A stretch of 64,000 bases of DNA, from positions 5,336 to 69,335 of the forward strand of contig NZ_JAKLJA010000024.1 of the NCBI RefSeq assembly GCF_022213065.1, read 5' to 3'. A program made the position numbers and the translations under genes. How positions within the stretch are numbered: the stretch's first letter is position 1; each line of letters starts with the position of its first letter. This document shows positions 16,258-25,297 of the stretch, piece by piece. Origin of the DNA: Paraburkholderia tagetis (GTDB lineage: Bacteria > Pseudomonadota > Gammaproteobacteria > Burkholderiales > Burkholderiaceae). A model generated the notes under the pieces. It did not search any database. It was not told where the DNA came from and worked only from the letters and a program-made list of their open reading frames with translations.

Positions 16258-18250
16258 CCGCTTCGATCGGCGCCTGGGCGCCGCGCCGTACACCTCGCTC
16301 TACGCTTTCCTCGCACTGGTTTGCTGCCTGCTGCCGTTTCTGTTCGGTGCCGCACCCGCCCGTGCCGACGACGATTTTCTGCCACCCGATCAGGCTTTCA
16401 CGTTCAGTGCGAGCGAAGAGCCGGGCGTCGTCGATGTTCATTTCAAGATCGCCGACGGCTATTACATGTACCGCGAGCGCTTTGCATTCGCGATGCGCAA
16501 CGGTACGGCCTCGCTCGGCGATGCGCAGATTCCTCCCGGACACGTGAAGTTCGATACGACGTTCAACAAGAACGTCGAGACCTACCGCAACGAAATCACG
16601 ATCCGCGTGCCGGTGAAGCAGGCCAGCGGCGCTTTCGATCTTGCCGTGACCTCGCAGGGATGCGCTGACGCAGGCATCTGCTATCCGCCGGCCGAGCATG
16701 TCTATCATGTGAGCGGCGCGGCGCTTCGGGCCGCTGCGGGCGGGCAGAGCACGGTGTCTTCCTCGGCAGGCAACGGCGCTTCGGTTGCTCCGGTTGCGTC
16801 GGTGGCGCCGTCGGTATCAACGGATAGCACGCAGCAGCCCTGGTACGAACGCGCAACGAGCGCGGACTACGCGCAATCGCTGCTGCAAGGCGGCGGCTTT
16901 TTCGGCGTCGTCGGCTTGTATTTTCTCGCGGGGATCGTGCTGAGCCTGCTGCCCTGTTCGTATCCGATGATTCCGATCCTCTCGGCCATCATCGTGGGCG
17001 AGGGCGCGCAGGTCACGCGTGGGCGCGGCTTCGCGTTATCGTTCGTCTACGTGCTCGGCATGGCGCTGGTCTATACGGTGCTCGGGATTGCCGCTGCGCT
17101 TGTCGGGCAGAGTCTGGGCGCGTGGCTGCAAAACCCGTGGGTGCTCGGCGTGTTCGCCGCGCTGCTCACTGTTTTCGCCCTGATGTTGATCGCCGGCTAC
17201 GACCTCGCGCTTCCGCAGCGCTGGCAGGACGGCGCGTCTCGCGCGTCGCAGGGCCGCTCGGGCGGCAAGTTCGTGGCCGTCGCCGTGATGGGCGCGCTTT
17301 CCGCACTCGTGGTCGGCGCCTGCATGACCGCGCCGCTCTTTGCGGTGCTCGCGTTTATCGCGCACACGGGCAATGCCGTCCTCGGCGGCGGGGCACTCTT
17401 CGCGATGGGCATCGGCCTTGGTGTGCCGCTCATGATCATCGGGCTCGGCGCGGGCACGCTGCTGCCACGCGCGGGCACGTGGATGGACGGCGTGAAGGTT
17501 TTCTTCGGCGTCGTGTTGCTCGCGGCCGCGCTGTGGATCGTGTGGCCCGTGCTGGGCGCGAGCGCGCAAATGCTGCTGGCCGCGCTCTGGCTGCTGCTGG
17601 CCGCCGCCGCTCTCGGGCTCTTTACGCCGAATGCGGGCGCATCCAGCGTCTGGCGGCGTCTGGGCCGTGGCGTGGGCGCGGCGTTCGCGATCTGGGCCGC
17701 GACGCTCATTGTTGGTCTCTCGGCGGGCTCGACCGATCCGCTGCGTCCGCTCGCAGTGCTGGCCGCCCGCGCCGGCGGCGAGGTTGGCAACGGTGCGATG
17801 CGGGGCGCGGCGGCCGAAGCCGATGCGCTGAACTTCGCGCCGGTGCGCTCGTCGGCGCAACTCGACGCGGCGCTCAAGGCGGCGGGCAAGCCCGCCATGC
17901 TCGACTTCTACGCGGACTGGTGCGTGAGCTGCAAGGAGATGGAGAAGTTCACGTTCAGCGATCCGCGCGTGCAGGCGCGCCTTGCGCAGCTCGGACTCCT
18001 GCGCGCCGACGTGACGGCCAATAGCCCCGACGATCAGGCGCTGCTCAAGCGCTTTGGCTTGTTCGGGCCGCCGGGCATCATCCTCTTCGACGCGAGCGGC
18101 CAGGAAGTGCTGCGCGTGGTGGGTTACGAAAACGCCGACAAATTCCTCACTCGACTCGACCGCGTGGCGGCGCAGGCCCAATCGTCGGCACCTTCGGCGT
18201 CGGCTGCGCCCGCGCGCTCCACGCTTTCGGTGCTCAACGGGAAATCATAA
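16250..18250 (+). CDS. dsbD: Thiol:disulfide interchange protein DsbD
   Basis: DsbD moves electrons from cytoplasmic thioredoxin across the inner membrane to periplasmic DsbC/DsbG and cytochrome c assembly thiols. From the ATG at 16250 (overlapping the cutA stop) the protein is 666 residues: signal peptide (about 1-39), alpha domain with Cys138 and Cys144 (QGCADAGICYPP), a membrane domain of about eight helices with Cys236 (LLPCSYPM) and Cys358 (VVGACMTAPL), and a thioredoxin-like gamma domain with Cys558-Cys561 (DWCVSCK). All three redox pairs are intact. An in-frame ATG at 16226 is possible, but the signal peptide fits 16250 better. Confidence 0.94.
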   Translation: MSNRFDRRLGAAPYTSLYAFLALVCCLLPFLFGAAPARADDDFLPPDQAFTFSASEEPGVVDVHFKIADGYYMYRERFAFAMRNGTASLGDAQIPPGHVKFDTTFNKNVETYRNEITIRVPVKQASGAFDLAVTSQGCADAGICYPPAEHVYHVSGAALRAAAGGQSTVSSSAGNGASVAPVASVAPSVSTDSTQQPWYERATSADYAQSLLQGGGFFGVVGLYFLAGIVLSLLPCSYPMIPILSAIIVGEGAQVTRGRGFALSFVYVLGMALVYTVLGIAAALVGQSLGAWLQNPWVLGVFAALLTVFALMLIAGYDLALPQRWQDGASRASQGRSGGKFVAVAVMGALSALVVGACMTAPLFAVLAFIAHTGNAVLGGGALFAMGIGLGVPLMIIGLGAGTLLPRAGTWMDGVKVFFGVVLLAAALWIVWPVLGASAQMLLAALWLLLAAAALGLFTPNAGASSVWRRLGRGVGAAFAIWAATLIVGLSAGSTDPLRPLAVLAARAGGEVGNGAMRGAAAEADALNFAPVRSSAQLDAALKAAGKPAMLDFYADWCVSCKEMEKFTFSDPRVQARLAQLGLLRADVTANSPDDQALLKRFGLFGPPGIILFDASGQEVLRVVGYENADKFLTRLDRVAAQAQSSAPSASAAPARSTLSVLNGKS

Positions 18251-18296
18251 GTACACCGCACGGCTTCCCACGCAGCGTGGTGTGGCCACAGAAGCG

Positions 18297-18327
18297 AAAA
18301 AGGCACGTCGCAATGACGTGCCTTTTT
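18297..18327. terminator. Bidirectional terminator between dsbD and hemB
   Basis: AAAAAGGCACGTC (18297-18309), 5-nt loop, GACGTGCCTTTTT (18315-18327). It lies between the converging dsbD (+) and hemB (-) and has a T tract on each strand. Just downstream, 18351-18385 holds a short GCAGTGCCGCT direct repeat. Confidence 0.8.
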
Positions 18328-18399
18328 CGTATGAGAGACTGCAAAGCGCGGTGCCGCTTGCAGTGCCGCTCGCAGTGCCGCTATCAGGCGGCGCGGCTT

Positions 18400-19398
<999 letters not shown>

Positions 19399-19805
19399 GT
19401 CGGCAGATATCTTGAAACGGGACGCGCTCGGGCGCGAAGGAAACTTTTCAGGACAATGGTATATCATACCGATCGAGCGAGGCGCCTGGCGCCAGACTCC
19501 CCGCTTCTCCTCCCTGAGCGGGTGCCTGTCGTTTTTCGATAAGGCTGTTTAGCCCGCCGGCATTTACGGCGGGTTTTTTTATGTGCCGCCGAAATGTGCC
19601 CCGCGCACGGGCGAGAAGTGCGAGCAGTGTCGCACGTCCCGATATGTGGGCTTGCGCGCATTCGCGCTCGGAAGGTCGCAAGAGAAGCGCTGGGGTGGGC
19701 GACTCCGGAGGCGCGATTCAGGATGATGCTGGATGCGCCGGACACGCGGAATTTCCGGCAGGCGCGGGCGTTCCGGGCCGGGTCTTGCGGTCCCGGCGTG
19801 CCGGC
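19399..19805. other. 407-bp gap between engB and hemB holding a candidate sRNA
   Basis: The gap lies between the 3' end of engB and the 5' end of hemB, both on -. It contains overlapping face-to-face -10-like boxes at 19462-19468, a structured + strand segment ending in a strong terminator (19474-19580), and then about 225 bp with only weak GC hairpins near the engB end. No convincing ORF was found. Confidence 0.6.
19474..19580 (+). ncRNA. Candidate small RNA with anti-Shine-Dalgarno loop
   Basis: The + strand shows a TATCAT box (19462-19467), then three hairpins in a row: CCCGCT (19500-19505) with AGCGGG (19517-19522) exposing the loop TCTCCTCCCTG; GCCT...AGGC (19525-19544) closing on a T-rich loop; and a terminator CCCGCCG (19553-19559) with CGGCGGG (19567-19573) plus seven T. 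Neither flanking gene is on +, so the terminator has no other client. The CTCCTCC loop is complementary to Shine-Dalgarno sequences. It resembles what I recall of the Rfam betaproteobacterial toxic small RNA family, but I could not test this. The 5' end is inferred and no good -35 is visible. Confidence 0.6.
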
Positions 19806-20450
19806 TTAAGCGGCGGTGGATTTTTCCTCGGGCGCGATCCAGCTCTCGATGACCTCATGGGCCTCGTCGAGCCCCACGCGCTTGAGCGCCGAAAAGAGCT
19901 GCGCGCTCAGCTTCCCTTCATAGCCCTGTTTGCTGTATTCATCGAACGCCTTGTTCGCCGTGCGCAGCGCAAGGACGCTCTCCTGACGCGTCAATTTGTC
20001 GCATTTCGTCAGAAGCGCGTGGATGGGCTTTCCAGTCGGCGCGAACCACTCGATCATGCGGCGGTCCAGCTCGGTGAGCGGCCGGCGCGCGTCCATCATC
20101 AGCACGAGGCCGGCGAGTTGCGCGCGCGTTTGCAGATAGAGGGAGAGCAGTTGCTCCCAATGCGCCTTCGCGGCTTCCGGCACTTCGGCATAGCCGTAGC
20201 CCGGCAGATCGACCAGATAGCCCGCGGGTTCGTCGGCCTTGCCCACCGAGAAATAGTTGATGTGCTGCGTGCGGCCCGGTGTCTTCGACGCGAAGGCGAG
20301 GCGCTTCTGGTTGCACAGCAGGTTGATCGCCGTGGATTTGCCTGCGTTCGAGCGCCCGGCGAACGCGACCTCGGGCCGCGCCGTGGCGGGCAGGTCGCGC
20401 AGATGATTCACCGTCGTGAAGAAACGGGCTTGGTGCAGCAGGAAGGCCAT
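19806..20450 (-). CDS. engB: Ribosome-biogenesis GTPase EngB (YihA/YsxC)
   Basis: EngB is an essential TrmE-Era-EngA-like GTPase for late 50S assembly. The protein is 214 residues from the ATG at 20450 (MAFLLHQARFFTTVNHL), with G1 FAGRSNAGKST, G3 DLPGYGYAEV, G4 TKCDKL and G5 FSALK. An in-frame start four codons upstream (20462) is possible. It is divergent from the cytochrome c4 gene, a 230-bp shared upstream region. Confidence 0.95.
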   Translation of the reverse strand: MAFLLHQARFFTTVNHLRDLPATARPEVAFAGRSNAGKSTAINLLCNQKRLAFASKTPGRTQHINYFSVGKADEPAGYLVDLPGYGYAEVPEAAKAHWEQLLSLYLQTRAQLAGLVLMMDARRPLTELDRRMIEWFAPTGKPIHALLTKCDKLTRQESVLALRTANKAFDEYSKQGYEGKLSAQLFSALKRVGLDEAHEVIESWIAPEEKSTAA

Positions 20451-20683
20451 CGGTAGGACCACAAGAGAAAAAAGCGAGGCGGCGGGTCCGCCAGGCCCGG
20501 AGGTGCCGGGAAGGATCTGATGATATCGGGGAGAGGCCCGACTGGCGCCGTGGCGCCTTGCGCGCTATTGTACAATGCGATGGTTTACTGAATACCGCCG
20601 AGGCCAGCGCGGGGCTTTCGAGGTAGGCGGTTGCTGTCGTATTTGCAGAACCTGATTCCCACAAGACGAAACAAGGTGCGCGA

Positions 20684-21355
20684 ATGAATCGACTGGGCAA
20701 GTCCTTCAAGTTACTCCAATTTGCGATAGTTGCGACAACGGCAGGTCTTGCAGCAGGTGTTTCGATGATGGCGATGGCCGCCGAGCCCTCTCCGGCCAAG
20801 CCCGATCTCGCCCGGGGCCAAGCCATTGCGGGGCAAGTCTGCGCCGCCTGTCATGGCGCCGATGGCAACAGCAGCGGCGGCGCCTATCCCAAACTCGCCG
20901 GCCAGAACGCCGAATATCTCGTCAAGCAGCTCAAGGATTTCAAGCCACAGCCTGGTGGCAAGCCCCCTGCGCGTAATAATCCAATTATGGTTGGCTTTGC
21001 CAGCGCGCTTTCCGATCAGGATATGATCAACGTTGCTGCCTGGTTCTCCTCGCAGACGACCAAGCCCGGCTTTGCGCACGACGCGAAGACCGTGCCGGTT
21101 GGCCAGAAGATCTGGCGCGCCGGTATCGCGGACAAGGGTGTGCCCGCATGCGCCGCGTGTCACGGGCCAACAGGCCAGGGTATTCCAATCCAGTACCCGC
21201 GTTTGTCGGGCCAATGGTCGGAATACATCGTCGCGCAGTTGCAGGCGTTCCAGCAGCGCACGCGCAATAACAATGAGCCGATGCACGAAATCTCGCACCG
21301 TCTCTCGGACGACGAAATCAAGGCGGTTGCCGACTACGCGGCGGGTCTGCATTGA
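20684..21355 (+). CDS. Cytochrome c4, dihaem periplasmic electron carrier
   Basis: The 223-residue protein has a signal peptide cut near residue 32 (MAMA/AEP) and two CXXCH haem sites, Cys53-Cys56-His57 (VCAACHGADG) and Cys156-Cys159-His160 (PACAACHGPTG), each followed by a class I cytochrome fold with distal methionines likely at PIMVGF and EPMHEI. Two similar halves and length fit cytochrome c4, which passes electrons to terminal oxidases. The cytochrome c maturation genes resB and ccsA lie immediately downstream, supplying its haem attachment. A strong terminator (21389-21435) separates it from resB. Confidence 0.92.
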   Translation: MNRLGKSFKLLQFAIVATTAGLAAGVSMMAMAAEPSPAKPDLARGQAIAGQVCAACHGADGNSSGGAYPKLAGQNAEYLVKQLKDFKPQPGGKPPARNNPIMVGFASALSDQDMINVAAWFSSQTTKPGFAHDAKTVPVGQKIWRAGIADKGVPACAACHGPTGQGIPIQYPRLSGQWSEYIVAQLQAFQQRTRNNNEPMHEISHRLSDDEIKAVADYAAGLH

Positions 21356-21388
21356 TCCTGATCTAGCATCGGGCAGTCGAAGAACAAG

Positions 21389-21435
21389 AAAAGGGTGCGG
21401 GCGCCGTATATATGCGGCGGTCCCGCACCCTTTTT
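21389..21435 (+). terminator. Terminator after cytochrome c4
   Basis: AAAAGGGTGCGGG (21389-21401) pairs with CCCGCACCC plus TTTTT (21422-21435). The loop holds a second hairpin, CGCCG with CGGCG. Just after it, TGTAATGCGTTG occurs twice in tandem. Confidence 0.8.
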
Positions 21436-21517
21436 GCTGTAATGCGTTGATGTAATGCGTTGCTGTAGGGCGCTGACGAAAAGTGCAATGCGAAGCGCAA
21501 TGAGAAGCGGAGTTTGA

Positions 21518-23725
21518 ATGAGCGTCACCACGCAGGGTTTGCAGTTGAATATCCGCCAGAGAGCGGTCAGAAGCGCCGTTGAGCTGCTCAGTTCGATGCG
21601 CTTTGCGATCGCGCTGCTCGTAGTGCTTTCCATTGCGAGCATCGTCGGCACGGTGCTCACGCAGGACGACCCGTACCCCAACTACGTCAACCAGTTCGGC
21701 CCGTTCTGGGCCGACATCTTCCGTTCGCTGAGCCTCTACACGGTCTACAGCGCGTGGTGGTTCATGACCATCCTCGGCTTTCTCGTGGTGTCGATCTCGC
21801 TGTGCGTGATCCGCAACGCGCCGAAGATGATCGCGGACACGAAGAGCTGGAAGGACAAGGTCCGCGAAGGCAGCCTGCGCGCGTTCCATCACAAGGGCGA
21901 GTTCGTGCTCGAGGGCGGCTCGCGCGAACAAACGGCCGCGACGCTCGGCAAGCTGGCGCAGCGCCTCGGCTACAAGTTCGTCACGCGCGAGACCGAGGGC
22001 GCGACGCTCATCGCAGCCAAGCGCGGCGCGCTCGCGAAGATCGGCTACATCTTCGCGCACCTCGCCATCGTGGTGATCTGCATCGGCGGCCTGCTCGACA
22101 GCAATCTGCCGATCAAATTCCAGATGTGGCTCTTCAACAAGACGCCCGTCCAGAGCAATGCCGTCATCAACGACATTCCGCCCGAGCATCGCCTCTCCAC
22201 AGCGAACCCGACCTTCCGCGGCTACGCGTGGGTGCCCGAGGGCCAGTACGTCTCCACGGCCATCCTGAACCAGCCCAACGGTTCGCTCATCCAGGATCTG
22301 CCGTTCTCGATCCAGCTCAACAAGTTCATCGTCGACTACTACTCGACCGGCATGCCGAAGCTCTTCGCGAGCGACATCGTCGTGATCGACCACAAGACGG
22401 GCAAGCGCGTTCCGGCGCGCGTCGAGGTGAACGAGCCGTTCGAGTACGACGGCGTGTCGATCTACCAGTCGAGCTTCCAGGATGGCGGCTCGCAGATGCA
22501 CATGACCGCCTGGCCGATGGCCGGGGCGAGCGCGAAGAGCTTCCCGTTCGGCGGCACGATCGGCAATTCGGCGAAGCTTGCGCTGCCCGCGGGCGAGAGC
22601 GTGCCGGGCGTGGACGGCCAGACCATCGAGTTCGCCGACTTCCGCGCGATCAACGTGGAGAATATTTCGAACGGCAGCGGGCAGACCGACGTGCGCGGCG
22701 TCGCGCATCAGACCCTCAAGGAAGCGTTCGACGAGCGTCTCGGCTCTGGGGCGAAAAGCTCGAAGCCGCTCGATCTGCATAACGTAGGGCCCTCGGTGCA
22801 GTACAAGGTGCGCAACAAGGACGGCCAGGCGCGCGAGTACAACAACTACATGCTGCCCGTGGACGTGAACGGCCAGCGCATATTCCTCGCCGGCATGCGC
22901 GAGAACCCTGACGAGCCGTTCCGCTACCTGCGCATTCCCGCCGACAGCGGCGGCACCATGAAGGAGTGGATGCTGCTGCGTGCGGCGTTCGAAGATCCGG
23001 CGTTGCGCGCGCAGGCCGCGCATCGCTTCGCCGTGCGCTCCGTCCCCGATTCGAACCGCGAGTTGCAGCAGCATCTCGAAGACAGCGCGCTGCGCGTGCT
23101 GACCCTTTTCTCTGGGAGCGATCCCTCGACGCAAGGTGCGCCAAAGGCGCAAATGGGGGGCTTCCAGGCGGTGGCGGTGTTCATCGACAAATCGGTGCCG
23201 AAGGACCAGCAGGAAAAGGCTGCGGGGCTCCTCCTGCGCATGCTCGAAGGCGCGACGTGGGACCTCTGGCAACTTGCGCGCACGCAAGCCGGCGAGGCCG
23301 TGCTCACGCCCGATGCGCAATCGGCACGCTTCATCCAGGACTCGATCAACGCGGTTTCCGACAGCTTCCTGTATGGATCGCCTGTCTATCTACAGCTTGA
23401 TTCATTCAAGCAGGTGCAAGCTTCGGTATTTCAGGTGACGCGCGCGCCGGGCAAGAAAGTCGTGTATCTTGGCAGCCTGTTGCTCGTGCTCGGGATTTTC
23501 TCGATGTTCTACGTGCGCGAGCGGCGTCTGTGGTTCTGGTTGAAGGACCGGAGCGAGGCCAATGGCAAGGGTGTCGACGTCATCATGGCGATGTCGACCG
23601 CGCGCCGCACCCTCGACTTCGAGAAAGAGTTTGCCCGTACCCGCGAAGCAGTCTCCCGAGCCTTGGGCAAGAAGCCCGAGGCCACCACCGGCGCAGGCAG
23701 CGGCGGGACGGACCGTACCCCTTGA
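21518..23725 (+). CDS. resB: Cytochrome c biogenesis protein ResB (Ccs1)
   Basis: ResB/Ccs1 is one half of the System II haem-delivery and cytochrome c synthetase complex in the inner membrane. The 735-residue protein has N-terminal membrane helices (MRFAIALLVVLSIASIVGTV; WWFMTILGFLVVSISLCVI), a third near residues 177-197 (IFAHLAIVVICIGGLL), a large periplasmic region and a last helix near residue 650 (VVYLGSLLLVLGIFSMFYV), then a cytoplasmic tail. It is followed after 72 bases by ccsA, its partner. No System I ccm genes are seen, consistent with the betaproteobacterial System II. Confidence 0.94.
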   Translation: MSVTTQGLQLNIRQRAVRSAVELLSSMRFAIALLVVLSIASIVGTVLTQDDPYPNYVNQFGPFWADIFRSLSLYTVYSAWWFMTILGFLVVSISLCVIRNAPKMIADTKSWKDKVREGSLRAFHHKGEFVLEGGSREQTAATLGKLAQRLGYKFVTRETEGATLIAAKRGALAKIGYIFAHLAIVVICIGGLLDSNLPIKFQMWLFNKTPVQSNAVINDIPPEHRLSTANPTFRGYAWVPEGQYVSTAILNQPNGSLIQDLPFSIQLNKFIVDYYSTGMPKLFASDIVVIDHKTGKRVPARVEVNEPFEYDGVSIYQSSFQDGGSQMHMTAWPMAGASAKSFPFGGTIGNSAKLALPAGESVPGVDGQTIEFADFRAINVENISNGSGQTDVRGVAHQTLKEAFDERLGSGAKSSKPLDLHNVGPSVQYKVRNKDGQAREYNNYMLPVDVNGQRIFLAGMRENPDEPFRYLRIPADSGGTMKEWMLLRAAFEDPALRAQAAHRFAVRSVPDSNRELQQHLEDSALRVLTLFSGSDPSTQGAPKAQMGGFQAVAVFIDKSVPKDQQEKAAGLLLRMLEGATWDLWQLARTQAGEAVLTPDAQSARFIQDSINAVSDSFLYGSPVYLQLDSFKQVQASVFQVTRAPGKKVVYLGSLLLVLGIFSMFYVRERRLWFWLKDRSEANGKGVDVIMAMSTARRTLDFEKEFARTREAVSRALGKKPEATTGAGSGGTDRTP

Positions 23726-23797
23726 TCCACGCACCATTCACGCGATGCACGTGGTTGATGCGATCCACGGAAACTCACGATCGACACCGGTAAGCCC

Positions 23798-25033
23798 ATG
23801 GACTTGACTCAAGTTACTTCTTCCGCGCAAACGCGCCGCGCCGACCGCGCAGCGGCGGCTGCGGCACACGACGCAGCGCTTGCGCACGATCCCCACGCGG
23901 GCGCGTTCTTCGACGAACGCCCCTTCCTGCGCCGCCTCACGGCGCTCGACTGGCTGTTCGCGCTGGCGCTGGTCGTGGGCGCGGGCTTCGCGCTCTCGCG
24001 CTATCACGCGCACATGAACTACTACGACAAGCTGGTGCTCTGCGGCACGGTGCCGGCGCTCGTCGTGCTGGGCTGGCGCTGGAAGCCGGCGCGTCTGTTG
24101 ATGGCGGGCATCGCCGTGCTGTCAATCGGCGCTATACAGATCTATCAGGGCGACCTCGCGCGCGCCGACCAGGCGTTCTTCCTCAAGTACTTCCTCTCGA
24201 GCCAGTCGGCCATCCTGTGGATGAGCGCGCTGTTCGTGCTCGCGACATTCTTCTATTGGGTCGGTCTGCTTTCGCGCTCGCCTACGGGCGGCGCGATCGG
24301 CACGCGACTCACGTGGGCGGCAGTGCTGATCGGCTTCGTCGGCCTGATGGTGCGCTGGTACGAGTCCTATCTGATCGGCGCGGATGTCGGCCATATTCCC
24401 ATCTCGAACCTCTACGAAGTGTTCGTGCTGTTCAGCCTCATCACGGCGCTCTTCTATCTGTATTACGAAAAGCACTACAACACGCGTGCGCTCGGCGCGT
24501 TCGTGCTGCTCGTGATCAGCGCGGCCGTGGGCTTCCTGATGTGGTACTCGATCTCGCGCGACGCGCAGCAGATCCAGCCGTTGGTGCCCGCGCTGCAAAG
24601 CTGGTGGATGAAGATCCACGTGCCGGCGAACTTCATCGGCTACGGCAGCTTCGCGCTTTCGGCGATGGTCGGCGTGGCCTACATCATGAAGGAACGGGGC
24701 GTGCTGGCGGACCGTCTGCCCGCGCTCGACGTGCTCGACGACGTCATGTACAAGTCGATCGCCGTCGGCTTCGCGTTCTTCACCATCGCGACCATTCTCG
24801 GCGCGCTGTGGGCCGCGCAGGCGTGGGGCGGCTACTGGAGTTGGGATCCGAAGGAAACCTGGGCGCTGATCGTGTGGCTTAACTACGCGGCGTGGCTCCA
24901 CATGCGCCTCATGAAGGGGCTGCGCGGTGGCGTGGCCGCCTGGTGGGCGCTCACGGGCCTGCTCGTCACGACCTTCGCTTTCCTCGGTGTGAATATGTTC
25001 CTGTCGGGCCTGCATAGCTACGGCAAGCTGTAA
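23798..25033 (+). CDS. ccsA: Cytochrome c synthase subunit CcsA (ResC/CcsB type)
   Basis: The 411-residue membrane protein carries the tryptophan-rich haem-binding signature WGGYWSWDPKETWALIVWL near residues 343-361, typical of the haem-handling protein superfamily, with conserved flanking histidines (for example KIHVPANFIGYG and WLHMRLMKG). It works with ResB to export haem and attach it to apocytochromes such as the c4 upstream. The N-terminal 45 residues are Ala/Arg-rich and cytoplasmic. Annotations call this gene ccsA or ccsB depending on the scheme. Confidence 0.93.
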   Translation: MDLTQVTSSAQTRRADRAAAAAAHDAALAHDPHAGAFFDERPFLRRLTALDWLFALALVVGAGFALSRYHAHMNYYDKLVLCGTVPALVVLGWRWKPARLLMAGIAVLSIGAIQIYQGDLARADQAFFLKYFLSSQSAILWMSALFVLATFFYWVGLLSRSPTGGAIGTRLTWAAVLIGFVGLMVRWYESYLIGADVGHIPISNLYEVFVLFSLITALFYLYYEKHYNTRALGAFVLLVISAAVGFLMWYSISRDAQQIQPLVPALQSWWMKIHVPANFIGYGSFALSAMVGVAYIMKERGVLADRLPALDVLDDVMYKSIAVGFAFFTIATILGALWAAQAWGGYWSWDPKETWALIVWLNYAAWLHMRLMKGLRGGVAAWWALTGLLVTTFAFLGVNMFLSGLHSYGKL

Positions 25034-25082
25034 CGCGCGGTAATGCGGCGCTGTGTAACCGCAGCCGCCCGCGCAACGAACT

Positions 25083-25118
25083 AACCGTCGGATGCCTCGC
25101 GCTCCGACGGTTTTTTAT
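25083..25118 (+). terminator. Terminator after ccsA
   Basis: AACCGTCGGA (25083-25092), 10-nt loop, TCCGACGGTT (25103-25112) and then TTTTATTT. It ends the resB-ccsA unit. Confidence 0.8.
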
Positions 25119-25200
25119 TTGCGGTGCGGGAAGGATTGAGAGGCGCGCGCGTTTGCCCGGTATTGGGGCCTCGAACGGCGCGCGGGCGCAGCGGGTCCAA

Positions 25201-25236
25201 GTCAGAGTAAGCATTAAAGCGCCAACTCTGGTCGAC
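25201..25236. repeat. REP-like palindromic repeat, copy 1 (degenerate left arm)
   Basis: GTCAGAGTAAGCATTAAAGC then GCCAACTCTGGTCGAC. The right arm ACTCTGGTCGAC is identical to copy 2; the left arm differs by a few bases. It lies 12 bases upstream of copy 2, so the two form a tandem pair before msrP. Confidence 0.75.
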
Positions 25237-25248
25237 CGCGAAGCATGG

Positions 25249-25285
25249 GACCAGAGTAAGCGCTAAAGCGCCAACTCTGGTCGAC
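25249..25285. repeat. REP-like palindromic repeat, copy 2
   Basis: GACCAGAGT (25249-25257) and ACTCTGGTC (25273-25282) are exact inverted arms around AAGCGCTAAAGCGCCA, which itself can fold. It is preceded by GCATGG and followed by GACAGG. The start of msrP is 13 bases downstream, so the hairpin would be part of the msrP leader. Confidence 0.8.
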
Positions 25286-25297
25286 AGGAGCGACATC

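Noticed and set aside
18351..18385. A short CRISPR-like repeat run (GCAGTGCCGCT units)
   Set aside because: Units are about 11-12 bp, directly adjacent without unique spacers, and only two or three copies exist.
19399..19467. N-terminal extension of HemB by 23 codons
   Set aside because: It covers the region with overlapping -10 boxes and is unlike HemB N-termini; ATG 19398 gives the family length.
20711..23320. An 869-codon minus-strand frame across cytochrome c4 and resB
   Set aside because: It spans a strong terminator and two clear genes on the other strand, and its composition is shadow-like.
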